This document shows positions 38,397-46,606 of a DNA stretch of 64,000 nt, piece after piece (position 1 is the first letter of the stretch; each line of letters begins with the position of its first letter). The notes beneath the pieces are model-generated. The model was not told the origin of the DNA, did not search any database, and worked only from the letters and a program-made list of their open reading frames with translations. A program made the translations under genes and the position numbers. The DNA lies in NCBI RefSeq assembly GCF_000786215.1, contig NZ_JROG01000007.1, positions 124,001 through 188,000 of the forward strand, read 5' to 3'. Origin of the DNA: Sphingomonas sp. 35-24ZXX. Lineage in GTDB: Bacteria; Pseudomonadota; Alphaproteobacteria; Sphingomonadales; Sphingomonadaceae.

Positions 38397-38890
38397 CAGC
38401 GCTTGCCCCCCAGCTCTTCCATCAGGAAACGGGCATTGAACTGGTGCGACGCCAGGCGCGGATCGTCGAGCGTCAGCAGATGCTCGACGCCCCAGACGCT
38501 GAAATCGGTGCCGTTGCCGCTGAAGAACACGTGCTTTTCGATCTTGGCCATGGCGACCAGCATCTTGGGCAGGATCAGGCGGCCACTGCCATCGAAGCTG
38601 ATCGTCGCGGTCGCATTGAAGCGGGGTCCGCCGACGATCTCCGTGCGGAACTCCTCGCCCGATTCGTTGGCCAGCTCCTCGCGGCGGCGCATCTGCGCCA
38701 GCAGCGCGGACAGCCGCTCGGTGCCATAGCCCTGCAGGCACTGCGCCTGCGCGTTGTACGAGAAGACGACCGAGCTTTCGCCGCTGGAGCTGGTGATGAT
38801 GGGATTGCGGAAGATAGCCGGGATGGCCATCCGGCCCTTGGGGTCGATGGTGGTCAATGCAGAACCAAGAAAGGCACTGATTTCCGCCAC
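38396..38890 (-). CDS. mraZ: transcriptional regulator MraZ
   Basis: A 164-residue protein with two AbrB/MraZ-type folds, N-terminal ([16 protein letters not shown]) and C-terminal ([14 protein letters not shown]), each carrying the DxxGR motif. MraZ forms a ring and binds repeats upstream of its own operon. The start is GTG at 38890 behind AAGGGGTG. A matching repeat array lies about 200 nt upstream. First gene of the dcw run. Confidence 0.93.
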   Translation of the reverse strand: MAEISAFLGSALTTIDPKGRMAIPAIFRNPIITSSSGESSVVFSYNAQAQCLQGYGTERLSALLAQMRRREELANESGEEFRTEIVGGPRFNATATISFDGSGRLILPKMLVAMAKIEKHVFFSGNGTDFSVWGVEHLLTLDDPRLASHQFNARFLMEELGGKR

Positions 38891-39191
38891 TTGGTCAATT
38901 CACCCCTTAATCCGCGCCGATGCGTTTCCCTGACTGTTCGGGGGTGTTCCGTTGGCCTGCCCTGTCCCTGCCGACGACTCTCCCTCGCCAGGCAAGGGAT
39001 AAAGTCTTCATGCGCCCGAGGTGCGCAAGCACCGCAGGAGGGCAGGACATCACAAATGGTTGAACCCCGATTAAGGGCATCCATAACAGGGGAGATTTGG
39101 GGATGGAAGGGTTTTTTTGGGTCCAACCCGGCAATATTGGGGTCAGTACTTCAGATTCGGGACGAAACGAAGACCCTGTTCGTCGGATCGC
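38891..39191 (-). promoter_or_regulatory. mraZ/dcw control region
   Basis: This 301-base gap between the GldG-like gene and mraZ holds the GGG-repeat array (39088-39142) and the mraZ ribosome site. Otherwise it is a leader of about 190 nt with no convincing ORF. Candidate -10 sequences (TTATGG near 39080) are too weak to assign. The dcw promoter is expected here. Confidence 0.6.
39088..39142 (+). promoter_or_regulatory. phased GGG-pentamer array, putative MraZ operator
   Basis: Reading the plus strand, AGGGG, TGGGG, AGGGT and TGGGT begin at 39088, 39098, 39108 and 39118, exactly 10 nt apart with 5-nt spacers. After one missing position, another TGGGG begins at 39138 in the same phase. The known MraZ site is TGGGN direct repeats with 5-nt spacers near the mraZ promoter. 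The match in unit, spacing and place is strong, although the repeats run opposite to mraZ. Confidence 0.7.
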
Positions 39192-39989
39192 TCAAGAGCT
39201 GTCCTCCCCGTCCAGTTCAGCGACAATATCGTGGACCCATTGCCGGTTGGCGCGCGCCGAATCAGCGGAAACATCGATCCTTTCCGGGTCGAGCAGATCG
39301 GCATCGGCGATTAGCACCGCCCTGCCCCGCCCCACGCTGCACCGCGCGACATGGCCCTCTGCGGCGATGCGGCAGGATGCGTCCCCAGATTTCCCCGGCC
39401 GTTCCCCGAACTGCCCCGGATGCACCAGCACCGCCTGCGATGGTGCGAGACGGACCTGGTCGAGACCGGGGTCGACAAGCTCCAGCCCCCAATGCGCGAG
39501 CAACGGCGAAACCAGCGAACTGCGCAGCGGCCCGGCCGGATCACCCAGCCCCATGCCGGCCGGCCATTCGAGCCGGGGATCGGCAAACAGCAGCATCCGG
39601 CCTCCGCCCCGGACGAACCCGTCCAGCGCCACCAGTTCCTGCGGCGTCAGCGCGCGCGGCTGCACCAGCACGATCAGCCGCGCGCCGGATAACGCCTTGC
39701 CATCGAGCACATCGGCGACGACGAGATCATGGTCCTGCACCAGCGCGCTGTAGAGCGGATGCGGCCGGGCCTTGCCCGCGATCATGCCCGCCATGTCGAC
39801 CCCGGCACCATAGACCAGCGGCAGGCTGCTCATCAGCACGATCCGCTGGCGCGGCAGATTGGGGAAAATCGGGGTCGCCGATAGCGGTGATGCCGCGTCA
39901 TCGCGCGAACCGCGTTCGGTGGTGGAAGCAGGAAAGCAGGCCGCCGCCAGTAGCGCTATCGCCGCCAGGGCGACCGCTCGCCCGGTCAC
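39192..39989 (-). CDS. exported GldG-like (ABC-transporter auxiliary domain) protein
   Basis: 265 residues with a signal peptide and a possible lipidated Cys18 (LLAAAC, a weak lipobox). The central part (DHDLVVADVLDGKALSGARL, in part; LTPQELVALDGFVRGGGRMLLFADPR) resembles the GldG/ABC_transp_aux domain found beside ABC transporters. No ABC ATPase or permease lies next to it, so its role is unclear. Its ATG overlaps the stop of the small upstream membrane-protein gene, and it ends 301 nt before mraZ on the same strand. Confidence 0.6.
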   Translation of the reverse strand: MTGRAVALAAIALLAAACFPASTTERGSRDDAASPLSATPIFPNLPRQRIVLMSSLPLVYGAGVDMAGMIAGKARPHPLYSALVQDHDLVVADVLDGKALSGARLIVLVQPRALTPQELVALDGFVRGGGRMLLFADPRLEWPAGMGLGDPAGPLRSSLVSPLLAHWGLELVDPGLDQVRLAPSQAVLVHPGQFGERPGKSGDASCRIAAEGHVARCSVGRGRAVLIADADLLDPERIDVSADSARANRQWVHDIVAELDGEDSS

Positions 39990-40342
39990 GGCTGGGGCTG
40001 TGCGGGCGGACCGGCTTGCGGATCAGGCTGCAGTTCGCCGACAACCGGCGTCTGCCCCCCGGCGCTGTGCTGCGTGCCCTCGGCGGGAAGATCGGGGACG
40101 ACCCCCAGATCGACCAGCGGCTCGCTGGCTGCCGGGGTCTGCACGACGGGGGGTGCGGACGCTTCGGGCAGGCCGGGATCGATCACGCCCGCGCTTTCCA
40201 CCGGCGCGTCCGATCCGGCGCGCTGCAGCAGCATGTCGGCCAGCGCCACCGTCACCAGCACCGCGAAGATGCCGCCAACGCCGATCTGCAGGCGATGCAT
40301 GATGGGGGTGCCCCCGGTGTTGCGGGCTTTGTCAGCGACCAT
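39986..40342 (-). CDS. small membrane-anchored Pro-rich protein
   Basis: 118 residues: a short cytosolic N-terminus, one membrane helix (about 18-36, IGVGGIFAVLVTVALAD) and a Pro/Ala/Gln-rich periplasmic tail ending in PQP. No family recognised. It lies 15 nt after cysK and overlaps the GldG-like gene by 4 nt, so the three are probably co-transcribed. A TTG three codons upstream of the ATG is in frame but less likely. Confidence 0.6.
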   Translation of the reverse strand: MVADKARNTGGTPIMHRLQIGVGGIFAVLVTVALADMLLQRAGSDAPVESAGVIDPGLPEASAPPVVQTPAASEPLVDLGVVPDLPAEGTQHSAGGQTPVVGELQPDPQAGPPAQPQP

Positions 40343-40357
40343 GGGTGGCAATATAGG

Positions 40358-41347
40358 TCAATCGGCCAGCCAGGGGAAGACGGGCAATCCCTTGGCGCGC
40401 AGCCATTCGGGGTTGTACAGCGTCGACAGATAGCGAAAGCCGGTGTCGCACAGGATGGTCACGACGCGCGATCCCGCGCCCAATGTCCTGCCCAGTTCCA
40501 CCGCGCCTGCGACATTGATGCCCGATGACAGGCCGAGGCACAGCCCCTCTTCCTTGAGCAGCCGCTGCACCCAGTACATCCCGACCTCGTCGGAAATGCG
40601 GAACTGGGTATCGATCGGTGCATCCTCGAGATTGCCGGTGATGCGGCCCTGACCGATGCCCTCTGCCACCGACGAGCCTTCGGCCTTGAGCTCGCCATTG
40701 GCAAAGTAATTGAACAGCGCCGCGCCGTGCGGATCGGTGAGCGCGATGGTGACATTGGGGTCGTGCGCCTTGAGGCCCATGCCGACACCGGCAATCGTGC
40801 CGCCGGTGCCCGCCGCGCAGGTGAAGCCGTCGATGCGGCCGTCCATCTGCGCCCAGATTTCCTCGGCCGTCCCCTCGATATGCGCGCGGCGATTGGCGAT
40901 GTTGTCGAACTGCTGCGCCCAGACCGCGCCCGGGGTCTCTTCCGCGATCCGGCGCGAGGTATGCACGAAATGGCCCGGGTTGGCATAGGGCGCCGCCGGC
41001 ACCAGCACCAGCTCGGCCCCCAGCGCGCGCAATGTGTCCATCTTTTCCTTGGACTGCGTCTCGGGCATGACGATGATGGTCTTGTAGCCCTTGGCATTGG
41101 CCACCAGCGCGATGCCGATACCGGTGTTGCCCGCCGTTCCCTCGACGATCGTGCCGCCGGGCAGCAGGGTGCCGCGTTCCTCGGCATCGCGCACGATGTA
41201 GAGCGCCGCGCGATCCTTCACCGATGCGCCGGGGTTGGCATATTCGCATTTGCCGAAGATGTCGCATCCGGCGGCCTCGCTGGGGCCAGCGAGACGGACG
41301 AGCGGGGTGTTGCCGATCAGGTCGAGCGTGCTGGGGATCGTTGTCAT
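40358..41347 (-). CDS. cysK: cysteine synthase (O-acetylserine sulfhydrylase)
   Basis: A 329-residue PLP enzyme making L-cysteine from O-acetylserine and sulfide. The PLP lysine is in NPGASVKDRAAL, the substrate loop is EGTAGNTGIG, and the phosphate loop AAGTGGTIAG follows. The sequence sits in the cysteine synthase A/Cds1 group rather than cystathionine beta-synthase, with no C-terminal CBS domains. The ATG at 41347 precedes the conserved DLIGNTPLVRL block closely; the longer frame upstream is not needed. Confidence 0.9.
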   Translation of the reverse strand: MTTIPSTLDLIGNTPLVRLAGPSEAAGCDIFGKCEYANPGASVKDRAALYIVRDAEERGTLLPGGTIVEGTAGNTGIGIALVANAKGYKTIIVMPETQSKEKMDTLRALGAELVLVPAAPYANPGHFVHTSRRIAEETPGAVWAQQFDNIANRRAHIEGTAEEIWAQMDGRIDGFTCAAGTGGTIAGVGMGLKAHDPNVTIALTDPHGAALFNYFANGELKAEGSSVAEGIGQGRITGNLEDAPIDTQFRISDEVGMYWVQRLLKEEGLCLGLSSGINVAGAVELGRTLGAGSRVVTILCDTGFRYLSTLYNPEWLRAKGLPVFPWLAD

Positions 41348-41461
41348 CGGGGGATAGATAGGCTGGCACCCGCGGGGCGGCAAGCCAGTTGCTGTTGTCA
41401 CGCCCCTAGCTGGGATATGGCGGAGCACGCCCGCCATATCCCAGCCGCGAGGCGTACAGGG

Positions 41462-43636
41462 TCAGTCGCGATCCGCCGCTGCCGGGGCAGCAACGGCTGC
41501 CGTCGTGGTCGGGAAGCCCCGGCGCTTGAGCAGCGCATTCACGTCAGGATCGCGCCCGCGGAACGCCCGATAGGCCTCGACCCGCTCGGACTCGTTGCCG
41601 GTCGACAGCAACGTCTTGCGGAAACGATCGGCAATCTCGCGATTCCAGACATCGCCCGATTCCTCGAACGCGGCCCAGGTATCGGCGTCCATCGTCTCCG
41701 ACCACAGATAGCTGTAATAGCCCGCCGAGTAGCTGTCCGACGAGAACAGATGGCCGAACTGCGGCAGGCGATGGCGCATCACCATCTGCGAGGGCATGCC
41801 GATTTCGGCGAGCGTCGCCTTTTCGAACGCACGCGGATCGGCGACCGGATCGGTGCGGTTGTGCAGCTTCATGTCAACGATCGCCGACGACAGATACTCG
41901 ACGGTCGAGAAGCCCTGGTTGAAGGTCTCGCTGGCGTTGATCTTCTGCAGCAGCTCCGCCGGGATCGGCTCGCCGGTCTTGGAATGGGTCGCGTAGTTCT
42001 GGAGGATGTACGGCGTCAGCAACCATTTCTCGTTCACCTGGCTGGGATATTCGACAAAGTCGCGCGGCGTGCCGCGCAGGCCGGGATATTCGACATCGGT
42101 CAGCAATGAATGCAGCGCATGGCCGAATTCATGAAACAGCGTCGATGCGTCATCCAGGCTGATCAGTGCAGGTTCGCCCGGCGCAGGCTTGACGAAATTG
42201 TTGTTGTTCGATGCCAGCACATTGCGGTCCCCGCCCAGCCGCTGCTGCGCGCGATACGACGTCGCCCAGGCGCCGGAGCGCTTGCCGGTGCGGGCATAGG
42301 CATCCATGTAGAACAATCCGACATTCTCGCCGGTCAGCTTGTTGGTGACGACATAGGTGGTGACATCGGGGTGGAAGACCGGCACCTCGCCGGTGTTTTC
42401 CTTAAACTCCAGATCATAGAGCTTGCCGGCGGCATCGAACATGCCCTGGATCATCTTGGAGAGCTGGAAGTACGGCTTGATCTCGTTCTGATCGAGATCG
42501 TATTTCGCCTTGCGCACCTTCTCAGAATAGAAACGATAATCCCACGGCTCGATCTTCAGGCCCGCGCCTTCCTGATCGGCCACCGCCTGCATGTCGGCGA
42601 CCTCTTGGCGGACCCTGGCCACGGCTGCTGGCCAGACCTTCATCATCAGGTCCATGGCGCGTGCAGGATCCTTGGCCATGGTGTCGTCCATCCGCAGATA
42701 CGCATGGGTCTTGAAGCCCAACAGCTCGGCGCGCTGCTGGCGCAGCTTGAGGATCTGCGCGATTGTGGCGTTGGTATCGTTGGCGTCCTGATTGTCGCCG
42801 CGCATCACATACGAACGCCATACCTTCTCGCGCAGCGCGCGGTTGGTGGCATTCTCCAGCACCGGCTGCATCACCGACCGGGTGTTGACCAGCACCCAAC
42901 CATCGACCTTGCGCTCTTCCGCCGCCGACTTGAGTGAAGCGACGAAGCTGTCGGGCAGTCCTGCCAGTTCGGCCTTGTCGGTGATGACGATGTACTTTTC
43001 CTCGTCCGCCTGCAGCTTTTCGTTGAAGGTCGAATACAGGCCCGCAAGCTGGCCATTGATCGCGATCAGCTGCGCCTTGGCTGCATCATCGAGCAGCGCG
43101 CCGCCCCGCACCAGCCCGTCATAATCGCGCTCGAGCAGCCGCATCTGCTTGGCATCGAGGCCCAGCGTCTGGCGGCGGTCATAAACCGACTTGATGCGGG
43201 CGAGGATGCGCGGATCGAGCGTCAGTTCGTTGTAGAACTTGCTGATCTTCGGCGCCCATTCGGCCTGCAGCGCGCGGACCTGCTTGTCGGCGAGGTTGCT
43301 GGTATAGACGCCCCACATCGCAAACACGCGGTCCATCTTGTCGCCCGCCATTTCGAGCGCAAGGTTGGTGTTCTGGAAGGTGGGTTCGCTCTTGTCGGTG
43401 GCGATCGCCTCATACTCGGCCTTCAGCTCGTCCATGGCCGCCTGGATCGCCGCCGGGAACGCCGCAGTGGATACCTGGTCCCAGGGCGGCACGCCTTCGT
43501 AAGGACCAGTCCAGTCCTGATAGATCAGCTTTGCCTGCGCATCGGTGCTGGCCGGAGCCGCCGGTTGCGCCATCGCGGGCATGGCCGTGCCCACGGCCAA
43601 TGCCGATGCTGCCATCAGCAGAAATGTCTTTACCAT
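41462..43636 (-). CDS. dcp: exported M3-family peptidase (peptidyl-dipeptidase Dcp type)
   Basis: A 724-residue zinc metallopeptidase of the M3 (thimet/Dcp) family. The signal peptide ends near PAMAQ, so the enzyme is periplasmic. The HExxH zinc site is in LFHEFGHALHSL (near residue 500), followed by ESTVDYPSQVNE-like FVEYPSQVNEKW, typical of Dcp. It would trim dipeptides from C-termini of imported or turned-over peptides. The ATG at 43636 starts the signal peptide; the longer frame has no such feature. Confidence 0.9.
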   Translation of the reverse strand: MVKTFLLMAASALAVGTAMPAMAQPAAPASTDAQAKLIYQDWTGPYEGVPPWDQVSTAAFPAAIQAAMDELKAEYEAIATDKSEPTFQNTNLALEMAGDKMDRVFAMWGVYTSNLADKQVRALQAEWAPKISKFYNELTLDPRILARIKSVYDRRQTLGLDAKQMRLLERDYDGLVRGGALLDDAAKAQLIAINGQLAGLYSTFNEKLQADEEKYIVITDKAELAGLPDSFVASLKSAAEERKVDGWVLVNTRSVMQPVLENATNRALREKVWRSYVMRGDNQDANDTNATIAQILKLRQQRAELLGFKTHAYLRMDDTMAKDPARAMDLMMKVWPAAVARVRQEVADMQAVADQEGAGLKIEPWDYRFYSEKVRKAKYDLDQNEIKPYFQLSKMIQGMFDAAGKLYDLEFKENTGEVPVFHPDVTTYVVTNKLTGENVGLFYMDAYARTGKRSGAWATSYRAQQRLGGDRNVLASNNNNFVKPAPGEPALISLDDASTLFHEFGHALHSLLTDVEYPGLRGTPRDFVEYPSQVNEKWLLTPYILQNYATHSKTGEPIPAELLQKINASETFNQGFSTVEYLSSAIVDMKLHNRTDPVADPRAFEKATLAEIGMPSQMVMRHRLPQFGHLFSSDSYSAGYYSYLWSETMDADTWAAFEESGDVWNREIADRFRKTLLSTGNESERVEAYRAFRGRDPDVNALLKRRGFPTTTAAVAAPAAADRD

Positions 43637-43795
43637 GATGATCCCTTTTTTCGGTGCCCACCCGCTGCCACCGCATGTGGGCAGCCGGACTGGGGTCGCA
43701 AGGGGATGCGCCGCTTTGCGGCAACCCCAAGCCCATGGCCCGTGGTCGCACATCCAGCTTCGGGTTTCCAGCCCTGCAGGGCCATCAGTCAGGGA

Positions 43796-44644
43796 TCAGC
43801 TGGGCCTTTCGGCCAGCAGGCTGCGCACCAGAGGCTGCATCTTCTCGTCATAGCGCGCGAGCATCACGTGTTCGTCGGCGGTTTCGTAATGCGTGATCAG
43901 CTCGCGCCCGTTCCACCAGTGCAGCGCAAAGGCGGGCGGATCGGCGATGATCATGTTGCGGCCATCGGGTACATCCGGATCGATCGGAGCCAGCTCGAGC
44001 GCCACCTGCGGCGCGCTCGACGGGCAGATCGCCACCGGAAAGCCGCTCCAGCTGCTGACGATCGCACGATGCACATGGCCGCACACCATGCCGATGACGT
44101 TGCTGTGGCCGGCAAAGCAGCCGCGCAGCCGCTCCACCCAGGGTTCCTCGGGATGGGTGTTCATCCACTCGATCCCCACCTCGATCGGCGGGTGGTGCTG
44201 GACGATCAGCGTCGGCCGATCGGTCTGTTCGGCCAGGCGTGCGCGCAGCCAGTCGGCGCGGACTTCGCAGAACGCGCCGCCATGACGCCCCTCTTCCAGC
44301 GTATCGAGTACCAGCAGGCGGATCGGCCCTGCGTCCACCTCATACTGGACGAAGCCGTCCGCGGTCGGGACATCGGGAAACTGCGCCAGAAAGGTATCAC
44401 GCTGGTCGTGGTTGCCCATGCACATATAGACCGGAAAGGGGCAGACCGAGAGTGCGTTGCGAAGCCGCCGATAGCTGTCCTCGTCGCCCCGGTCGATCAG
44501 GTCGCCGGTCGCGAGCAGCATATCGGGCACCGGATCGAGATCGCGCAGCATCGCGATGACCTGGTCCAACCGCTTGCGGTTGAATTCCGCCGGATTGTCC
44601 GGATCGAAGCCCAGATGAATATCGGTGATCTGAGCAATCAGCAT
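43796..44644 (-). CDS. class III metallophosphoesterase, CpdA/GpdQ-like cyclic phosphodiesterase
   Basis: A 282-residue calcineurin-like phosphoesterase. The di-metal motifs are all present: DIHLG, GDLIDRGD, GNHDQR, HHPP and GHVHR. The overall arrangement fits the CpdA (cAMP phosphodiesterase) and GpdQ (glycerophosphodiesterase) group; the substrate is not certain. It lies 44 nt downstream of the FHA-decaheme gene on the same strand, in a cluster that also encodes two cyclic-nucleotide-binding domains, which favours a cyclic-nucleotide substrate by inference. Confidence 0.82.
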   Translation of the reverse strand: MLIAQITDIHLGFDPDNPAEFNRKRLDQVIAMLRDLDPVPDMLLATGDLIDRGDEDSYRRLRNALSVCPFPVYMCMGNHDQRDTFLAQFPDVPTADGFVQYEVDAGPIRLLVLDTLEEGRHGGAFCEVRADWLRARLAEQTDRPTLIVQHHPPIEVGIEWMNTHPEEPWVERLRGCFAGHSNVIGMVCGHVHRAIVSSWSGFPVAICPSSAPQVALELAPIDPDVPDGRNMIIADPPAFALHWWNGRELITHYETADEHVMLARYDEKMQPLVRSLLAERPS

Positions 44645-44688
44645 CCGGCGCTTCGATCCTTCGTCTTGGGTGGTGCAGGTGCCGTCCT

Positions 44689-46560
44689 CTATCGTCGCAA
44701 TCGGGCCGCCGCGCCGCCCGGATGCGCCATCGAGGCCGTTATCTCTGGCCGCTTTTTCTTCTTGTCTTGCTCGCGAAGCAGCCATGGAGCCCCCTTGTCG
44801 GCATGGTAATCGTGGCACATTGCGCAGGTCGATTCGACCGGCTTTTTCACCTTGTTCAACGATTCGCCCGTTTCGCCCACATGGCAGGTGCGGCAATCCT
44901 TGATCCCGGGCAACAGCAGGTCCGATGCCTCGGTCGACTTTTCGGCAAGGTGGCAGCTGGTGCATTCTTCCTTGTCGTGCGCATCGTGCGTGAACCAGCC
45001 CTTCTGCAGATAGCGGCTGGTCTGTGCGACCGGTGCAATACGGAAGTCGAGAGCGCCCGATGACGAGGGCGGGACAACGACGTGGCAGTCGTAACAGGCA
45101 CCGCCACGGCTGAAGACCTGGCGGATAGCCTGATCGGCGCGGCCACCGCGGAAGTTCACCGCGCGCGCATAATCGGACGCGGTCCTGCGCGAGTTGACGA
45201 CACCGGGCCGCTGGCGCGCCAGGCTGCCCAGATTGATCGGCCGCGCTGGCGGGGTGGAGCGATAGAAAGCACGCAGATCGGCCTTCACCTGTTCGGGCTG
45301 GCCGTGGCGAAGGGTGCGGAAAGTCCCACCGATCTTGTCGAACGCCAGACTGTGGCACATCGCACAGCTCTTCTCCATGTCGACCTCCACAAAGCCGACA
45401 TTGTTCTTGTCCGCCTGGTGGCAATCGGAGCATTCGAGGGCATCGCCGAAGTCATACTTGGCCGAAAGCCGCCGCCCCATTTGCGCGACACCGCCGGTCT
45501 TGTTCAGGTGCAGGTCGTGCGGGAACTTCAGCCCGTTGTTTTCGCGCGGTTTCTTGTCGAGCGAAATGCGCTTGCGCGGGGCCTTGGCGTCGTCTCCGAC
45601 CAGCGGACGCAGCAGCACGGCAGGCTGGAACTGCGGATGCGCATTGCCGAAATCGGCCGCGTTATCGAGCTTGGTATCGGTCAAGCGCGTGTCCATCCCG
45701 TCGTGACATTCCGCACAGAATCGCTGTTGCGTAGGTTCCATAGCACCGGCACCCTCATGCTCGGTGTGACATTCGACACAGCGTCCCGCCGGTTTGTTGA
45801 AACTGGCGGCAACGAATCGGGTGAACGCGGCAAATCCGGTGGGGTCGCCGCGCGCCGTGAGCTGTCGCGTCATCGGCGCATGCGGCCCTGCGTCCTTCTC
45901 GTGGCAGGTCATGCAGGCATTGTCGCGCACTGAAACGAACGCATCGACATGGCAGGCCTGGCAATCGTTCTTGAGCGTCTTGTGCGCCTGACTCATCTTG
46001 CCCGACGACCACAGGCTATCGGCATGGAAACCTGCGGGACGCGACACCTTTTCCTTGTACGCCAGGTCCTTGTAGCTCGACCAGGTGTAGACCGGCCAGG
46101 CCAGGCACGCGATCAGCACCAGCAGCGCAAAGCCCCAGGCGCTCATCCGCTTGCCGGGCAGCAGGCCCTTGAGCGAATAGATCGCCGCTTCATCCTTGTC
46201 CTCGGCGCTGTCCGATACCGCCTCAATGCGGCGAACGGTGAGCGTTACCGCCTCGCCCTCGACCCCCACTGCGATGATATGCCCACCGAAACGCAGCTCG
46301 GCGCCGCGCGCCAGATCGACCTTGGCCGATTCCACGCTGCGGCCATCGACATCGAACGGCTGCTGCGACTGCGAGGTGATGAAAAGTTCGCCACCGCGCC
46401 GCTCGACGCGCGCATGCACGGGATTGACCGCAAGATCGGGCAGATGGACGCCATTGCTGGCGTTGCGGCCGATAAAAAGCTCTTCGCCCGCCACTTCGGT
46501 CTGGCGGACAATCTCGCTGCCATCTGCCTTCAAGGCGACCTGGCGGACGATAAACATCAT
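44689..46560 (-). CDS. FHA domain fused to membrane-anchored decaheme cytochrome c
   Basis: 623 residues. An FHA domain (about 25-110, IGRNASNGVHL, NPVHARV) precedes one membrane helix (about 139-160) and a large periplasmic part with ten CxxCH sites, starting at residues 200, 216, 261, 282, 377, 399, 489, 533, 556 and 579. Additional His residues (as in FPHDLHL and THDAHDK) could give bis-His ligation. FHA domains read phosphothreonine; the usual Ser before the FHA His is replaced here (NPVH). It presumably accepts electrons from the b-type membrane protein encoded just upstream (47 nt), with signalling input on the cytosolic side. The C-terminus is Lys/Arg-rich. No name for this fusion is known to me. 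Confidence 0.85.
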   Translation of the reverse strand: MMFIVRQVALKADGSEIVRQTEVAGEELFIGRNASNGVHLPDLAVNPVHARVERRGGELFITSQSQQPFDVDGRSVESAKVDLARGAELRFGGHIIAVGVEGEAVTLTVRRIEAVSDSAEDKDEAAIYSLKGLLPGKRMSAWGFALLVLIACLAWPVYTWSSYKDLAYKEKVSRPAGFHADSLWSSGKMSQAHKTLKNDCQACHVDAFVSVRDNACMTCHEKDAGPHAPMTRQLTARGDPTGFAAFTRFVAASFNKPAGRCVECHTEHEGAGAMEPTQQRFCAECHDGMDTRLTDTKLDNAADFGNAHPQFQPAVLLRPLVGDDAKAPRKRISLDKKPRENNGLKFPHDLHLNKTGGVAQMGRRLSAKYDFGDALECSDCHQADKNNVGFVEVDMEKSCAMCHSLAFDKIGGTFRTLRHGQPEQVKADLRAFYRSTPPARPINLGSLARQRPGVVNSRRTASDYARAVNFRGGRADQAIRQVFSRGGACYDCHVVVPPSSSGALDFRIAPVAQTSRYLQKGWFTHDAHDKEECTSCHLAEKSTEASDLLLPGIKDCRTCHVGETGESLNKVKKPVESTCAMCHDYHADKGAPWLLREQDKKKKRPEITASMAHPGGAAARLRR

Positions 46561-46606
46561 GAAACTGCCCCCAAAACTTGCCGAAACCCCGCCCCCGGAC
46601 CTGCGA

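Noticed and set aside
38357-40528. Plus-strand open frame crossing mraZ and the GldG-like gene
   Set aside because: No ribosome site, no domain, and it covers two supported minus-strand genes and the MraZ operator.
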